From: Rhipicephalus microplus
Taxonomy: Eukaryota > Arthropoda > Arachnida > Ixodida > Ixodidae
Direction of reading: 5' to 3'
Length of the DNA stretch: 64,000 nucleotides
Assembly (NCBI RefSeq): GCF_043290135.1
Contig: NC_134705.1
Coordinates: 36,893,771-36,957,770, forward strand
Part shown: piece by piece, positions 20,531 to 32,566 of the stretch
Layout of the letters: the number at the start of each line of letters is the position of its first letter
Position numbering within the stretch: position 1 is the first letter of the stretch
Translations under genes and position numbers: made by a program
Notes under the pieces: model-generated
What the model was told of the DNA's origin: nothing
The model's input: the letters and a program-made list of their open reading frames with translations, nothing else
Database searches by the model: none

Positions 20531-23100
20531 CGCGGGAGACTAAGAATATCAAATCACTCCCCCCTCTTCCCCCACCCTTTGGCTACAGGCCTAGTTAGAC
20601 CTCAAAAGTCTTCATGTATACTTCTCATTTGACTGAGGTCAAACGAAAAGTGTCACCGACACTGTTCATCAGGAGACAGAGGCCGGGCAGCTTTCAAGGT
20701 TCCACGTCTCGGCCCTACGTAACGCACCATCATAGCATGGAGAGTGTAAATGTAAGTACATTCAGTATGATACATCGGTCAAACGGACCGATGTATCATT
20801 TTTGTCGCATAGCGCCACCCTTCAAAATATTAATTTCCAACTCGCCACCTACACTGTTTGTGAAGGGATCTTGGAAAGTTGTGCTGCGTGTGTTGAGCTG
20901 GCCTAGCGTTTTCAAAATCAGAGCTTTTTTAGGCAGGTCGAGTGAGTTTGCATGTATTTCTCCGCGTGTCCTTAAAGCGAAGTCAGCATACCTTGAGACA
21001 AGCCCCCTTAATTTAGTTGTGGCGACGCAGCTGTGCAAGAGGCTACCGCAAACACATCTGCTTCTCAACCTCTGCAAATGCCCTTTTCAGCGTCCGAAGT
21101 AAAAACATGAGGAGGGCTTGGTGTTTCGTTATAGATCTTAGATAACACCGACTCAAGCCAAAGTAATTTTTAATGTCACACTATGTTGACGTTTTTTACT
21201 GGTTGAGAAAAAAGTGTCGCTAGAGTTATCGTTCTCAGGAGGTGTACTTAATGTACCGAAGATGTTGTATCAAACATAAGGGCTTCCCTGAGGCGTAAGT
21301 ATGCAATCATAACGATCGCTCGCTTTTCTAATATTAGTGCAATAAATGCGGAACCCGTCCATCAACGACGGCGTGCAAAAATGAAAAAAAGGTTTAGACA
21401 TACTCAACACCGCACGTGTTATACAATTTTACAAGGCAGAGCACGGGTGGCCAACACTAATTAATGGTGGCAGGTTGCAGGTTTTCTTGTTACAAAACAG
21501 TCTTCACCGAATGCTTGAGTGGTGATTCAGTGCGTGCCGGTTCTTGATGATGAAAATTTCTTTTGTCGACGACAAACTGGTATCGTCGACCATAAGAACT
21601 CTGTAGCAAAAACAAAATACAGGCAGCTTTCTCTACGTCACGCAACGTTGGGTCATAGCAGGGCTGGTCCTGGCTTGGCTTGGTTTAACATTCCACCTCT
21701 GCCTTTCCCAATTTTTGCTATCCTATCCTACACGTGGCTATGCCTGCTCTCTTTTTGGTGTTTTTGTCTCTTTAGATAATTTCTACAGTGTGTACATATC
21801 TTTTTTTATTTTTGTAAGCGTTCGCCTAAACACCCTTTGATGTTGATTACTTCTGGTCGCACTACCCATCACAACAAAAACTTTAAACAGCTCCCCCGTT
21901 AAAATTGCTGTAAAACGCACGTGCATCGAAAATCAGGTACCCACCATACTGATCCACTAATTATTAAGAATGAACACCAGTTAGGCGCCGCACATTGCTG
22001 CTTTTCTCGTCAATTGCCTGTACAAGGCTTCAGAAGGTCATTCAACATGCGTCGGTTCACGAAGACGATCATTTATATCAACCACACATGACAAGCTTCG
22101 ACCACAACAGTTGTGGTGCACAAACCCTAATGTTACACATTGAGGGGTACCATGAAAACACTCTAAAAACGGCGGAGGTTATCGCAGCTGTAAAAAGGCC
22201 AAGTTACTCTTCACAGTGTTCTTCTAGTCTTGCAAATTCTCAGATAGTGTAAAATTCATTTTCACTCTCAATGAAATGAGAAAGAATCTGCTGTCTCTTC
22301 TGCCTATCTCTGAAAGAGTGGAATGCTCATATGCTCCTCAGGCATGAGACCCTTGCTCTCGATTACATTTAGATGCACCGGCACACCACGAGTGATTAGC
22401 AATACTTAATGACCACACATATACGAAGAAAAACTGTATTTGTTTGTTGAGACGTTAGAGATGATTAACAAACTAACAGCGTTTTTTACGCGTGCCACTG
22501 AAATTCAGCGCACTTTAAGGTGCTTGAAACACTGATTACCCGCGTTTTCTGCTTCGGATCTGTGTATTGAAATAACCGAATAATATCTCATTCAATCAAT
22601 GCGAATGACTACGACAATCTCCTTACATTCATGTTTTTGCTACGACCTTCACACACAGAGGATGCTGTAGTAAGCCCAACGTACAGTATGGCTACAGTGA
22701 AATATTGTGGCTTTAGTCATTGAACGTAAACAAGAACGTGAACAAAATTGACCGAAAATATGTCAAAAAGAGTAAAAAAACTAAACTCTGTAGGGTACAC
22801 TTCAGGAGTGCGATATTTTGCACGAATGCAGAAATGACTAACCATTTAGCGAGTCAGCGCAAATGCCATTCATAAAATCAGTCTTTTTCTTTTCTACTGC
22901 AGAAAAAGTGTCGGAGACACGGTCTGCTCTCACGAAGCACAGTCAAACACATTAAACACGTTAGCTACCACCCGGCTGTTTTCGAGAAGCGTGGAGGCAT
23001 TGAAATGTGCACTTCTAAACAAATAAGTGCAGAAAGACCACAAACATTTCTTGCACGGAGAATTAATCATTGATGTACCGTATGACAGTGCGGTGTAAAG
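20531..23100. other. Unassigned DNA containing one perfect hairpin
   Basis: At 20767-20799 the arms atgatacatcggtc and gaccgatgtatcat flank a 5-base loop. No coding or element signal is recognised in the rest of this stretch. Confidence 0.45.
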
Positions 23101-23181
23101 TAGCGTGGTGTAGTGGTTACCGTGTCTGGTTCGCAATGTAGATTATGTCAATTAGTCAAGGGTTCAAGTCCCACTCGGCGA
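23101..23181 (+). tRNA. tRNA-like sequence, probably pseudogene or SINE head
   Basis: An A-box match (TGGTGTAGTGG) lies at about 23106 and a B-box match (GGTTCAAGTCC) at 23161, at normal tRNA spacing, and a T-run follows at 23182-23186, as for RNA polymerase III. The acceptor and T stems do not pair fully, and I cannot define an anticodon arm. A degraded tRNA or tRNA-derived SINE is more likely than a working tRNA gene. Confidence 0.45.
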
Positions 23182-25432
23182 TTTTTCCTCTTTTACTTTA
23201 TTATTTTCTTTCCTCGTAAAGCTTGTGTTTAGCCATCTTTATGATCAGGTGGGGGACGTTTGGTACGTGGACGGGATGCACCTACAGAAGATGTCACAGG
23301 GTCGTGACGTTACGAAGGAAGATGACTGCATGCCCAGAAAAAGCTGTTCATTTGACCGACCTTGTGGCCGGTGAAGGAAAAGTCAGATTTCACCGAAACA
23401 CAGGCACTAATAGCGGCAAACAGAGCGTCGGCCGTCGGTCAACTTTTATGCATGTATCTTCCAATATTTTAGCCATAACACTGGCCGTCGCGGAAGCTCT
23501 GTAATATTCTTGAGTGTCCTTCGCCAGACAAGAAAAAAAAATCAACAAGAAAGATCTAGACGAAAGGCAACGAGAATAAGAAATATCTAGGTTTAGAATA
23601 AAACTATTAGTATACTTTAATTCAGTTGTAACTACGAAACTTCTGTTGTCTCTCTTTCTGTTGCTTTAAAATTTCAATAAATGCCAGAGCCGTCCCGATC
23701 CGTTCTCTGCACTGGTCGCTGGTGGTAGCCTCGTACTACTCCTTCCTGACTCCATCGCTGTCTCTCACTTCTTTTTAATCAACTCGAAGAAGTGATTTCA
23801 TTGTCGAGAAGGTATTGGGACCTTTTAACTGCCCATCACGATTCCGAAAGTCAACGAAAGCGCTGTTGCGTTTCCTCAAAGACTGTGGTCTCTTTTATCG
23901 TTTGTATACTGATACTGTTACGCGGTGGCCCAGACACCAATTTTTTTCTTCTCCTATTCGAGGTTCCTTCCCACTCTCCCCTTCTCCAGTGCAGGCTAGC
24001 CTACCGGGGCTCAGGCTTGCTTAGGTACTCTGCCTTTCTCCTCATTCTCTCTCTCTCACTTCTTTTACTGACTTTCTATTTCCTACCTTTCTTCGAACCT
24101 GCGATACATTGGTGGTGCAGGTGGGCACTCTTGCCTTTCTCACACCCTGTTCGAGTCTTGCACGCAGTCTTAAGAGAACAATCTAAATAAGCGTGGACTT
24201 TTGCGAACAATGAGGCGCTACTAGCACGAAACATTTCCACAGGCTTTGTTGGCGGAAACCGAATAAAACAAAAGTAAAGATAACAAACGCGCATGGCAAT
24301 ATTCTAATAACCTGATTCAAGGCTCTCCCACTTGGCTTTGCGACGCAACTTTTTTTGGTTACTTTTAGGCTCCATTAAAAGATATATTTCCTTGTCGCGC
24401 CGTATAAGAAGAATGCTAAAAAATTGATAAGAAAAGCTCTGGAACCCATTTGATCAGTTAAAGTCGTTCAGATGAGCTTCTGTTTATGCATATGGCAAGG
24501 GCCCTTGAGACCTAGTCGCAATGCCCTCAACATAGCTAGCCATTTGTCGCAGAAAGCGCGAAACCACAGCTCATTGTCCCTCACATTTGCAGGCGAGCTC
24601 ATACACCTTTCTTAATCTTTCACCGTGAAACAGACCAACGTGAGGCCAGCTACGTTTTATTATCCGTATGACCTGAAAAAGATATCGCCACACTGTAAAG
24701 CTCTCACAATACAAAGCAGCCCACATACTTATTTACTATAACAACCATTTGCGCTCAGCTGAAATGACAAATACTTCTGTTTTCTTTCCGAACTATTGTG
24801 TTGACCAGGAACTGGCATTGTCCAGAAGACAGCGTATTTGAGAAGCTCCTGTTAATTAGGTGCGCCCAGTCCTTCAATAGTTTTACTGGTCTGAAGCTTC
24901 GGTGAAAGCTTGATATACGGACAGTTGCAATCGTTAGGTGCGGGCTCGCCAGCGCATAGACATTGGAGTGGCGCCAGAGCTGCAATTGTACGTCACGAGT
25001 TGTAAATTTAAAAGGATGATAAAGGTATCCATGAATATCGATTACATTTTCAGAGTCATGGTACTTTCAAGAGAATTCGTTGAGTTCTAATAAAGTTCAT
25101 ATGAATGTCTATTAAGGCCCTCAAACTGAAATTTTGATGGCAACAATCTTGTGCTGCTTCCGCTGTGAGATTTCATAGTGCCACAAAAGCATGAGTTTTC
25201 TTTCCTGAAGCACCGAACGAAAGTTTGTTAACGGTCAAGGGACTTCGCCGGATCTAAACGCGTTGCGGTGATGCAGTCGTTGTAACTATTGAGAGCGCTT
25301 TTCAAATCATTCAGACGATGGACACAATGGTCACTGAGGCCAAAAAAAAAGAACGAAGAAGTGAGAGCTGCTGCACGTGCTTTGCGCACTCCGCCATCAT
25401 CTAGAAATACTAATAGCATACAATACTAATAG
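23182..25432. other. Unassigned DNA, no gene seen
   Basis: Frames are up to ~130 codons, but they are low-complexity (Leu/Ser-rich from a pyrimidine-rich strand) and overlap others. No element boundaries seen. Confidence 0.45.
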
Positions 25433-26911
25433 AGCAGATGGAAATGTATCACATACCAAACTAGACCTATTAAAGCAGCACTTGATCTTTTGTTACCTGT
25501 TCTTACCCATCTGTTTAATATCTGCTTATCCACGGGAGTTTTCCCAGAAAAAATGAAGCATGCGAGAGTTAGTGTCTTATACAAATCTGGTGACCGAAAT
25601 ATTTTTTCTAATTATCGTCCGATCTCGATACTTCCTGTTATATCTAAAGGGCTAGAGAAAATAATATATCAACGTGTCATGTCTTTTTGTGAAAAGTACT
25701 CTATATTATCACCGCATCAATTTGGCTTCCGACGGGGCATGTCCACGGAACTGGCTCTCCTCACACAAAAAGAACTCATACTTAACTCATTTGAAAAGAA
25801 ACTGTTAACATTGGGTGTTTTTATTGACTATTCCAAAGCGTTCGATAGAATCAACCACGAAGTACTCTATGCAAAATTGCGTCATTATGGTTTTCGGGGA
25901 ACCCCACTTGACTTTCTGAAATCATATTTATCACAAAGAAAGCAATCTGTAGTTATAAATGACAGCCAATCCTCCCTACTAACCATAACGTCAGGTGTAC
26001 CTCAGGGCAGCATATTAGGGCCCCTACTCTTTAATATTTATATAAATGACATAACAAGTGTCAGCAAATATGTGGACTTTATAATTTATGCAGATGACAC
26101 TAGTATATTTTTTCATGGTAATGATTTAGGTAAGCTTGCAGACTCAGCCAACAACATTCTTAACGACATCTTCATTTGGAGTACTGCAAATTATTTAACG
26201 ATCAACACAAAAAAATCCAAAGCTGTGGTATTCGCACCGGTTCAGAAGGCTGTCTGTCGTGGTTTGGATATATATCTCGGGCCCGAAAAAATTGAGGTTG
26301 TCAAAGAAGTTTCATCCTTAGGAGTAATTTTTAATGAAAATCTTTATTGGGATGAACACGTTAATAAAGTAACTAGAAATATAGCTAGGACGTGTGGTGC
26401 TCTCTCTAAACTTCGACAGATACTTCCAGCAAACATTAAACTTTTACTCTATAATACGTTGTTTTCATCTCACATAAACTATTGTAGTCTAGTGTGGGCA
26501 GATACATCTCAAGCAAATCGGAACAAAATATTTTTACTGCAGAAAAAAGCGATTCGTCATATTGCAAACGTACCATACGACGCACATACAAGTCATTTAT
26601 TCAGAGAATATAAGATTTTACCGATCGATCACATACACAGTTTCAACCTTATGAAATACAAACAAAGCTTGCTATCAAACAATGCTTGTTTTCTTAGACT
26701 GTGTAACCTCAGGAAAAATACACAATCCTATTATGACATTCGGAAAAGGCCTTCCTGGTTTGTTCCTTATTCGCGAACTAATCACGGTTTGAGAAGACTT
26801 GAACACTGTATTCCAGCTTGTTTTAACTTGTTTGAAAATAAAAACATCGACATCTTTAATATACATAAAAAACAACTTAAGAACCTTCTCATCCAAAATG
26901 GCGCCGTGTAG
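25433..26911 (+). pseudogene. Non-LTR retrotransposon RT (LINE A), 5'-truncated
   Basis: A long open frame encodes the reverse transcriptase of a CR1/Jockey-superfamily LINE. Motifs in order: NYRPISILPVISKGLEKII, FGFRRGMSTELAL, VFIDYSKAFDRINHEVLY, SGVPQGSILGPLLFNIYIND, and the catalytic FIIYADDTSIF. The thumb region follows, and the C-terminus contains HINYCSLVWADTS and FREYKILPID. The frame is open from 25433 with no ATG at the start. The endonuclease domain is missing, as in a 5'-truncated copy. The RT catalytic aspartates are intact. A 3' untranslated region of ~570 bp and a hexamer tail follow. Clade placement by eye is uncertain. Confidence 0.92.
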
Positions 26912-27509
26912 TTTAGCATCTTCTAGTTGTCCGGCTACAGTACTATATGTAAAAGAAACACCCTATAATAGTGCTTGTGTAACATGGCATCGTATAATGT
27001 TTGCTTTCTTTGACATTTTTTTCGTTGCTTTTTTTTTTACGAGTAAAACATACAACATTTCACTCGTCAGTGTTTCCCTTGTGCATTAAAGCTCGTGCTT
27101 TTCGCATACCCAGTGTTGTAAACGTTGTATAATCATTTTGTAATACTTTGGTAGCCGTTTAGCAACGTGTGCATTGTTTCATGATTGGCCGCACGCTGTT
27201 TTCTTTTGTTTTTTGTTGTTTTTCTCTCTATGTGGTTTGCTTATTTTATGTAAACCTGAAACTGATGTAATTTTGATGCATTTTCTTTTTATTTCCTAAT
27301 TTATTGAAGTTTTGAAAATCGACGTCAAATTGTTTTTTCATGTTTTGTGCTCTGCTGATTTTGTAATGCCAAGTGAAAAGGGGTACGAGCCTCGTCAAGC
27401 TGCTAATATAGCAGCTTTTTGCTCCTATCCTTGCGTTTTCTTTTTCGCAACTCTGTGAAGAAAATGCTCAATAAAACTGAAACTGAAACTGAAACTGAAA
27501 CTGAAACTA
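26912..27509 (+). repeat. LINE A 3' UTR with (TGAAAC)n tail
   Basis: T-rich untranslated sequence ends with aataaaac and five to six repeats of TGAAAC at about 27476-27509. Short tandem 3' tails instead of poly(A) are typical of CR1/L2- and I-type LINEs. A stem-like ctgctaatatagcag lies about 80 bases before the tail, possibly part of the RT recognition structure. Confidence 0.75.
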
Positions 27510-29392
27510 CATGACAGCATGGGTAGCAGAGTCTTTAAGAGAGAGAAAGTTTCATTGCTTTCAAAGGGGTTGTTTTTCTAACAGATATCGACAATATCGT
27601 GGCGTAGCACAGGGGGCAGTGCTCTCACCGGTGTTGTTTAACATCTTCCTCGGTTCGATTCCAACACATAGCGATATTCATTTTTATGTGTATGCAGGTG
27701 ACATTGCTTTCTTTGCGACAAACAGTCACCGGCAATTACTTTATCAGATATTACAGAATTACCTAAATATGATAGAGCAATGGCTTGAAAAAATTCGAGT
27801 GTCTCTAAACGTAAACAAAAGCGCACTTCTAGCGTTCTCGTTCAGGGATCCTGTCAATATTCCCTAATGTATGGCACAGAGCAGATTCCCAAGGTGGATT
27901 CACTCAAATACTTAGGGATCATATATAACAGTTCGCTAAATTGGAACAGTCACATTGCTCACAATGGGTCCAAAGCAACACGAGCCATGGGGTGGTTCGC
28001 AAGCTCAGCAACAGAAAAACAGGGTTGCAAAGAAATACATTGGTAATGGTCTATAAAATGTACATTCGTCATATCATGGAATTCGGCTGTGTCTTATTTT
28101 CGGGCAGTGCGACTTATAAAATGAGACCGCTATTACTATTAGAAAGGGAGGCTTTACCACTGCGTCTTGGACTGCCCAAGTTTGTTGCTAACAATTTGCT
28201 ATACATGGAAGCACGTCTACCGTCATTGTTGGATAGATTAAAAATGCTTACTATCCGAACATTTTTAAGACTTTACACTTTGCCTCAGAGAGCATCGTTT
28301 TTTTCTTTTATAAAGAACCAAGCTTAATTTTTGAAACTTGGTGGTCGCGATTCCATTGCCCACAGATCATGTTCGTTCACGCGCTGCTAGAACCACTGAA
28401 CGTCAAAACCAAACATATTTTCTCAACAAGAAACGTTAATTTAGATCTTCAGATAGAATTTGAGAATATTTATTCCTCTAACGCAAAGCAAATGCCAGTT
28501 AAATATTTAAATGATCGGCTGCAGGATTACTTGGCACACGTGAACAAGAACAACATAATTGCGACTGATGCATCCGTATCACATGAAAAGGCTGGGGCAG
28601 GTATCTTCTCAGGTTCCCTTGACTGGTTCTTTTCGGTTAGACTCCCAGATTCACACCAATATTCATAGCGGAATTATTTGCTATTGTACTCGCACTACGG
28701 GAACTTTCTTTGGGCGAATTGGAAGCAATCGTAATTACAGATTCTATTTCAGTATGTGCTGCTCTGTCTTCAGGAGCCAACTTAACACTTATGCACATGT
28801 TTCGACAACTCATACCGACAAACTTGCAAAAACTGCAGCTCATATGGGTACCAGGTCATCATGGCATATATCTCAATGAGATGGCGGATGCACTGGCCAC
28901 AGTATCTCTTAGCGGTCCCCTTATCCCGATTTTGCCTGATAAGGCTTACGCAACAACAATAAGGTTTATAAACCTCTGTTTGCATGAATACAACTGCTAC
29001 TCATTGGATAATTTTCAAGATTTCGCACGTCTAAAAAGCCGCTGGAATAGACAGTGGTGCGCAACACTGCAATTGGAAGTTACTTATACAAGATTGCGTT
29101 GAAGAATTCCGCAACTGAATTATTATTTGCATAACAATAGTCTAAAGGCGTCACCTTCATGTCAGATATGCGAAGAAATGGAAACGATAGATCATTTCTT
29201 TTTGTTTTGTCGCCGATATTCTTATCAGCGGAAAAGATACCTGGTAGCTCCACTTAAAAAATTCGGATTATAAATAAGTGTGGCAGTAATTTTATCGTTC
29301 GCTAACACTAAATTCGGTTATAGCCACAGGGACGGTCTGCTCTGCGGTATTTCACTACACAATTGAAACAAAGCGATTGCCATGTTAATCTG

Positions 29393-29394
<2 letters not shown>
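27510..29394 (+). pseudogene. I-like LINE fragment: RT C-terminal part, RNase H and CCHC domain
   Basis: This begins immediately after LINE A's hexamer tail. Pieces in several frames give the later RT motifs (GVAQGAVLSPVLFNIFLGSI; the catalytic box reads YVYAGDIAFF, so the first Asp of the usual Y-A-D-D is Gly). After a spacer comes RNase H: NIIATDASVS, then ELEAIVITDSISVC, and LIWVPGHHGIYLNEMADALA with the late His/Asp. A zinc-binding segment (CQICEEMETIDHFFLFC) follows at ~29160. RNase H after RT marks I-group LINEs. Several frameshifts and the D-to-G change make it inactive. It is 5'-truncated and ends at (TA)n. Confidence 0.82.

Positions 29395-29475
<81 letters not shown>
29395..29475. 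repeat. (TA)n microsatellite
   Basis: About 40 TA units lie between the I-like LINE and the LTR of gypsy element 2. Confidence 0.95.
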
Positions 29476-29483
29476 TGTAAGAT

Positions 29484-29611
29484 TGTAAGATGGCGTCCAG
29501 TACCCTTAAGACTCTTCTTTATCATCCCGAGTATGTGCCCCACAACCAAAACTGGAGTGGTGATGATGAGTATGTACAGATGAAAAGATGGAACGAGTAA
29601 TGATGCTCACA
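29484..29611 (-). repeat. 3' LTR of gypsy element 2
   Basis: This 128-bp block matches 34796-34923 at about 93% by eye. It ends in TGTAAG on the plus strand, giving TG/CA-type termini (minus strand TGTGAG...CTTACA). The outer edge has an extra tgtaagat and then (TA)n. The divergence between the two LTRs indicates an old insertion. Confidence 0.85.
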
Positions 29612-30357
29612 CTTATTTTCCCCACGCACTTGAGCAGCCGGCCCGGCCGAGACTAAGGCGGGAAAGGTACGGCAAAGAAAGGGTTTAAGGCGCGAAACGT
29701 GAACTATCTCGGATGCACGGTAACAACGGTCCGAGGAGTCCTCGACGGGAGTGACAAGGTAATTGACACGAGACGTTCGTTCACTAACAACGTAAGGTCC
29801 GAGAAAGTGTGACTGAAACTTTTCACACAATCCGAGTGTACGAACAGGCGTCAAAAGTAGTACTTCATCTCCGGGACGGAAGGTGACGTCTCGACGAAAG
29901 GTGTCATAGCCTTGCTTGCGGTCTACTTTACTGGCCTCCGTGTTGAGTTGAGCACGTTGCCGTGCGTCAGCGAGCATGGAGACAAAATTTTCTCGCGTAG
30001 TCGTGGACGTTTTTTCGTTACATTGAAGAAAGAGGCGTCAATAGTGAACGTCAGGGCACGACCATAGACGAGGAAGAAAGGTGAATACCCGGTGGTTTGT
30101 TGAACAGCGGTGTTGCGTGCAAACGTAACGAACGGCAAGATTTTGTCCCAGTTAACGTGGTTCGGTCCGATGTACATGGATATCACGTCGATTAGAGTCC
30201 GGTGGAATCGCTTTGTGAGGCCATTTGTCGGTGGGTGGTGAGCGGATGTGGTCTTATGAACTGTGCCACAAGTTTTTAGAATATCGTCAAGAATTGTCGA
30301 CATGAAGGCCTTTCTCCGGTCACTCAACAACGTGCGAGGTGCACTATGACGCAACAC
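29522..30357 (-). pseudogene. Gypsy element 2 integrase, catalytic and C-terminal parts
   Basis: Two overlapping frames (29923-30357 and 29522-29977) continue the integrase broken at 30366. The first has LLSDRRKAF, holding the second catalytic Asp, and the HHPPTNGLTKRFHRTL block. The third catalytic residue, normally Glu in NGLTERF, is Lys here. The second frame has the GPY/F-type module (HFLGPYVVSE) near its middle and runs into the 3' LTR. A frameshift separates the two. With the catalytic Glu replaced and frames split, the enzyme cannot be active. Confidence 0.85.
29612..29625 (-). other. Polypurine tract of gypsy element 2
   Basis: The minus strand reads GTGGGGAAAATAAG directly before the 3' LTR, the expected primer for plus-strand DNA synthesis. 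Confidence 0.7.
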
Positions 30358-30365
30358 AATGGCTT

Positions 30366-31703
30366 CTAAAAAAAGGTTGCAACGTCTGAGGCGGAACTAG
30401 TGCGTAGAGGAGCGGTCTCCGTGTATCGCGTGAGGTAGTCGATGGCTGTGACAATCCAGTGGTGGCCCACTGGCGTTACGGGAAGTGGTCCAACGATTTC
30501 TATTCCGACAACGACAAAAGGTGTATCGGGACATGGAATGGTTAGTAATAATCCAGCAGGAGCAGAAGTTGGTTGTTTCCGGCGTTGACAAAGTGCACAA
30601 GAAGCGACATAACTAGCCACAAAGGTAGAAAGACCAGGCCAGAAGAAAAGGCTCCTAACGCGGTTGTAGGTCTTCTGAAATCCCAAGTGTCCAGTTGATG
30701 GGTCGTCGTGGAGTGCTTCGAGAAATTGTTTTCGCAGTAAACGGGGAAGTACTGGCACCCACCGTTGCCCATCCGCATTGTAAGTATAGCGCTGCAGGAC
30801 ATTGTTGTCTAGCTTGAACTGCCGTAGCTGATGACGGAGTGTGGCATTAGGTGGAGAAGGCGAGTCATTGAAGTACCCGATGATGCAGTTACAGTATGGG
30901 TCGTCACGTTGGCACGCAGAAAACTGAGCGCTGCTGTTTAAAGACAGTGACCCTGCAACTGCCAGGAGTGATAACTTGAGTGATGAGGAAGTCGCTTGAT
31001 GATCTGAGGGGCATCGAGGATGCGTGGTTGGAGATGAAAGTGGCAGAGCGCAGCGAGAACGGGCGTCGGCATCCTGATGCTGTTTGCGGGACCTGTACAG
31101 AACGTCAAAAGTGTACTCTTGCAAACGGAGTATCCAGCCACCGAGTCGCGCAGACAAATTCTTCAGTGAGGACAACCAGCATAGGGCATGGTGGTCGGTA
31201 ATCACAGTGAAGTGGCGTCCATACAGATAAGGTGGAAACTTCTGGATGGCCCAAACGACAGCAAGACATTTCTGCTCTGTTATCGAGTAGTTCTGCTCCG
31301 CAGGTGTTAGTGCGTGGCTGGCATACGCAACTACTCGCGCACGTGAAGTGTCGTCGTGCTGGAGGAGGACGGCACCGATTCCGTGGCCGCTAGCATCTGT
31401 GTGAAGGAAAGTGGGTACACTTTCTACGAAGTGACGGAAGACGGAGTCTGATGTCGAAGCACGTTTAAGGGCTTGAAAAGCACACTCGCACTCGTCCATC
31501 CAATTGAAGGCCGTTTCTAACGTCAGACGCTTGTGTAACGACCCTGCAATGTCAGCAAAGTGACTGATAAAGCGGCGGAAGTAAGACGTCAGGCCCACGA
31601 AACTTCGCAATTGTTTTTGTATGCCCGGACGTGGAAAATTAATTACGGCAAATACCTTGTCGGGGTCAGGTCGAATGCCATCTTTGCTGACAAGGTGACC
31701 CAA
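30366..31703 (-). pseudogene. Gypsy element 2 RNase H and N-terminal integrase
   Basis: The 445-codon frame starts at the end of RT (MGHLVSKDGIRPDPDK). RNase H follows: LHTDASGHGIGAVL, the ITEQKCLAVVWA helix and VITDHHALCWL. The linker holds the integrase HHCC zinc domain, of which TGHLGFQKTYNRV and CALCQRRKQ are seen. The integrase core starts with IVTAIDYLTRY, containing the first catalytic Asp. The frame ends at 30366, just before the second catalytic Asp; the rest of the core is in another frame. This is the best preserved piece of the element. Confidence 0.9.
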
Positions 31704-32406
31704 TACTTTGATGCTCCTGCTGGCGACGAGTCACTTCTTTGTATTGAGCTGAAGCCCAGCATTCGAATTTCACGTAAGAACTTCTTTCAAACGCCTAAGG
31801 GGCTGAGAAAAAGTAAAAGAGTAAATTACGATGTCGTACAAATAGCATAAGCCGGTTTTTCACTTGAGACCACGTAAGACAGTATCTATCATGCACTCGA
31901 ATGTTGCTGGAGCGTTGCATAGGCCACAAGGCATGACGTTGAACTCGTAAAGCCCGTCAGGCGTTGCAAACGCTGTTTTCTCTTTGTCTGCTTTGCGCAT
32001 AGGTATTTGCCAATACCCAGATCAAAGGTCAAGGCTGGAGAAATATTCTGCGGCCTATAGGGAGTCCAGGGCATCATCTATGCGTGGCAACAGATATACA
32101 TCTTTTTTCGTTATCCTATTGAGCGCTCTGTAATCAACACAAAAGAGGACAGAGCCATCCTTTTTCCGGACCAACACCACAGGAGACGACCAAGAACTGG
32201 ATGAAGGTCAAATAATATCCCGTTTGAGCATGTCGGTGACGTTTTCCTCATTCATTTGCCGTTCCGCCGAATACAGATGGTATGGGCAGTGGCAACAATG
32301 GAGCTGCCTTCGGTTTCGATGCTGTGCTCTGCAACAGAGGTGCAATTCAAAACTTTGGAATGTACGTCGAACAAAAAGCTTTGCTTTTGGAGAATGTCTA
32401 AGAGGT
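31704..32406 (-). pseudogene. Gypsy element 2 reverse transcriptase, with nonsense codons
   Basis: Minus-strand translation gives the RT motif order of Ty3/gypsy: VLVRKKDGSVLFCVDYRALN (~32170), DVYLLPRIDDALDSL, YFSSLDL and SGYWQIPM, then FATPDGLYEFNVMPCGLCN, with in-frame stops after DSL and after SLDL and further breaks around 31750-31860. The catalytic box is degenerate (YLYDIVIY at ~31850, where the family has YLDD). RT is therefore dead. It is also interrupted upstream by a 149-bp insertion. Confidence 0.8.
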
Positions 32407-32555
32407 ACTTAATCGACGTAGCGCGTTTTTAAAACTTGAGACAGGGGGAGGGACAGAAGGGAAAGCTCCCTTCTGTTCCTTCTCCTGTCCTAAGTTTTAA
32501 AAACACGCTACTTCGATTAAGTTTGTCTTACCAACATGCCCCACTTTATACTCTA
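32407..32555. mobile_element. 149-bp foldback insertion with 11-bp target duplication
   Basis: The sequence gtctaagaggt occurs at 32396-32406 and again at 32556-32566, bracketing this insert. The first 116 bases form a large imperfect palindrome: acttaatcga...tcgattaagt, with arms containing gcgtttttaaaactt and aagttttaaaaacacgc. It disrupts the gypsy RT coding sequence. The structure and duplication suggest a foldback/MITE-like or retroposed unit. Confidence 0.75.
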
Positions 32556-32566
32556 GTCTAAGAGGT

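Noticed and set aside
20614..21102. 162-codon plus-strand frame as a gene
   Set aside because: No domain or compositional signal, overlapped by a 93-codon minus frame, and it spans a hairpin.
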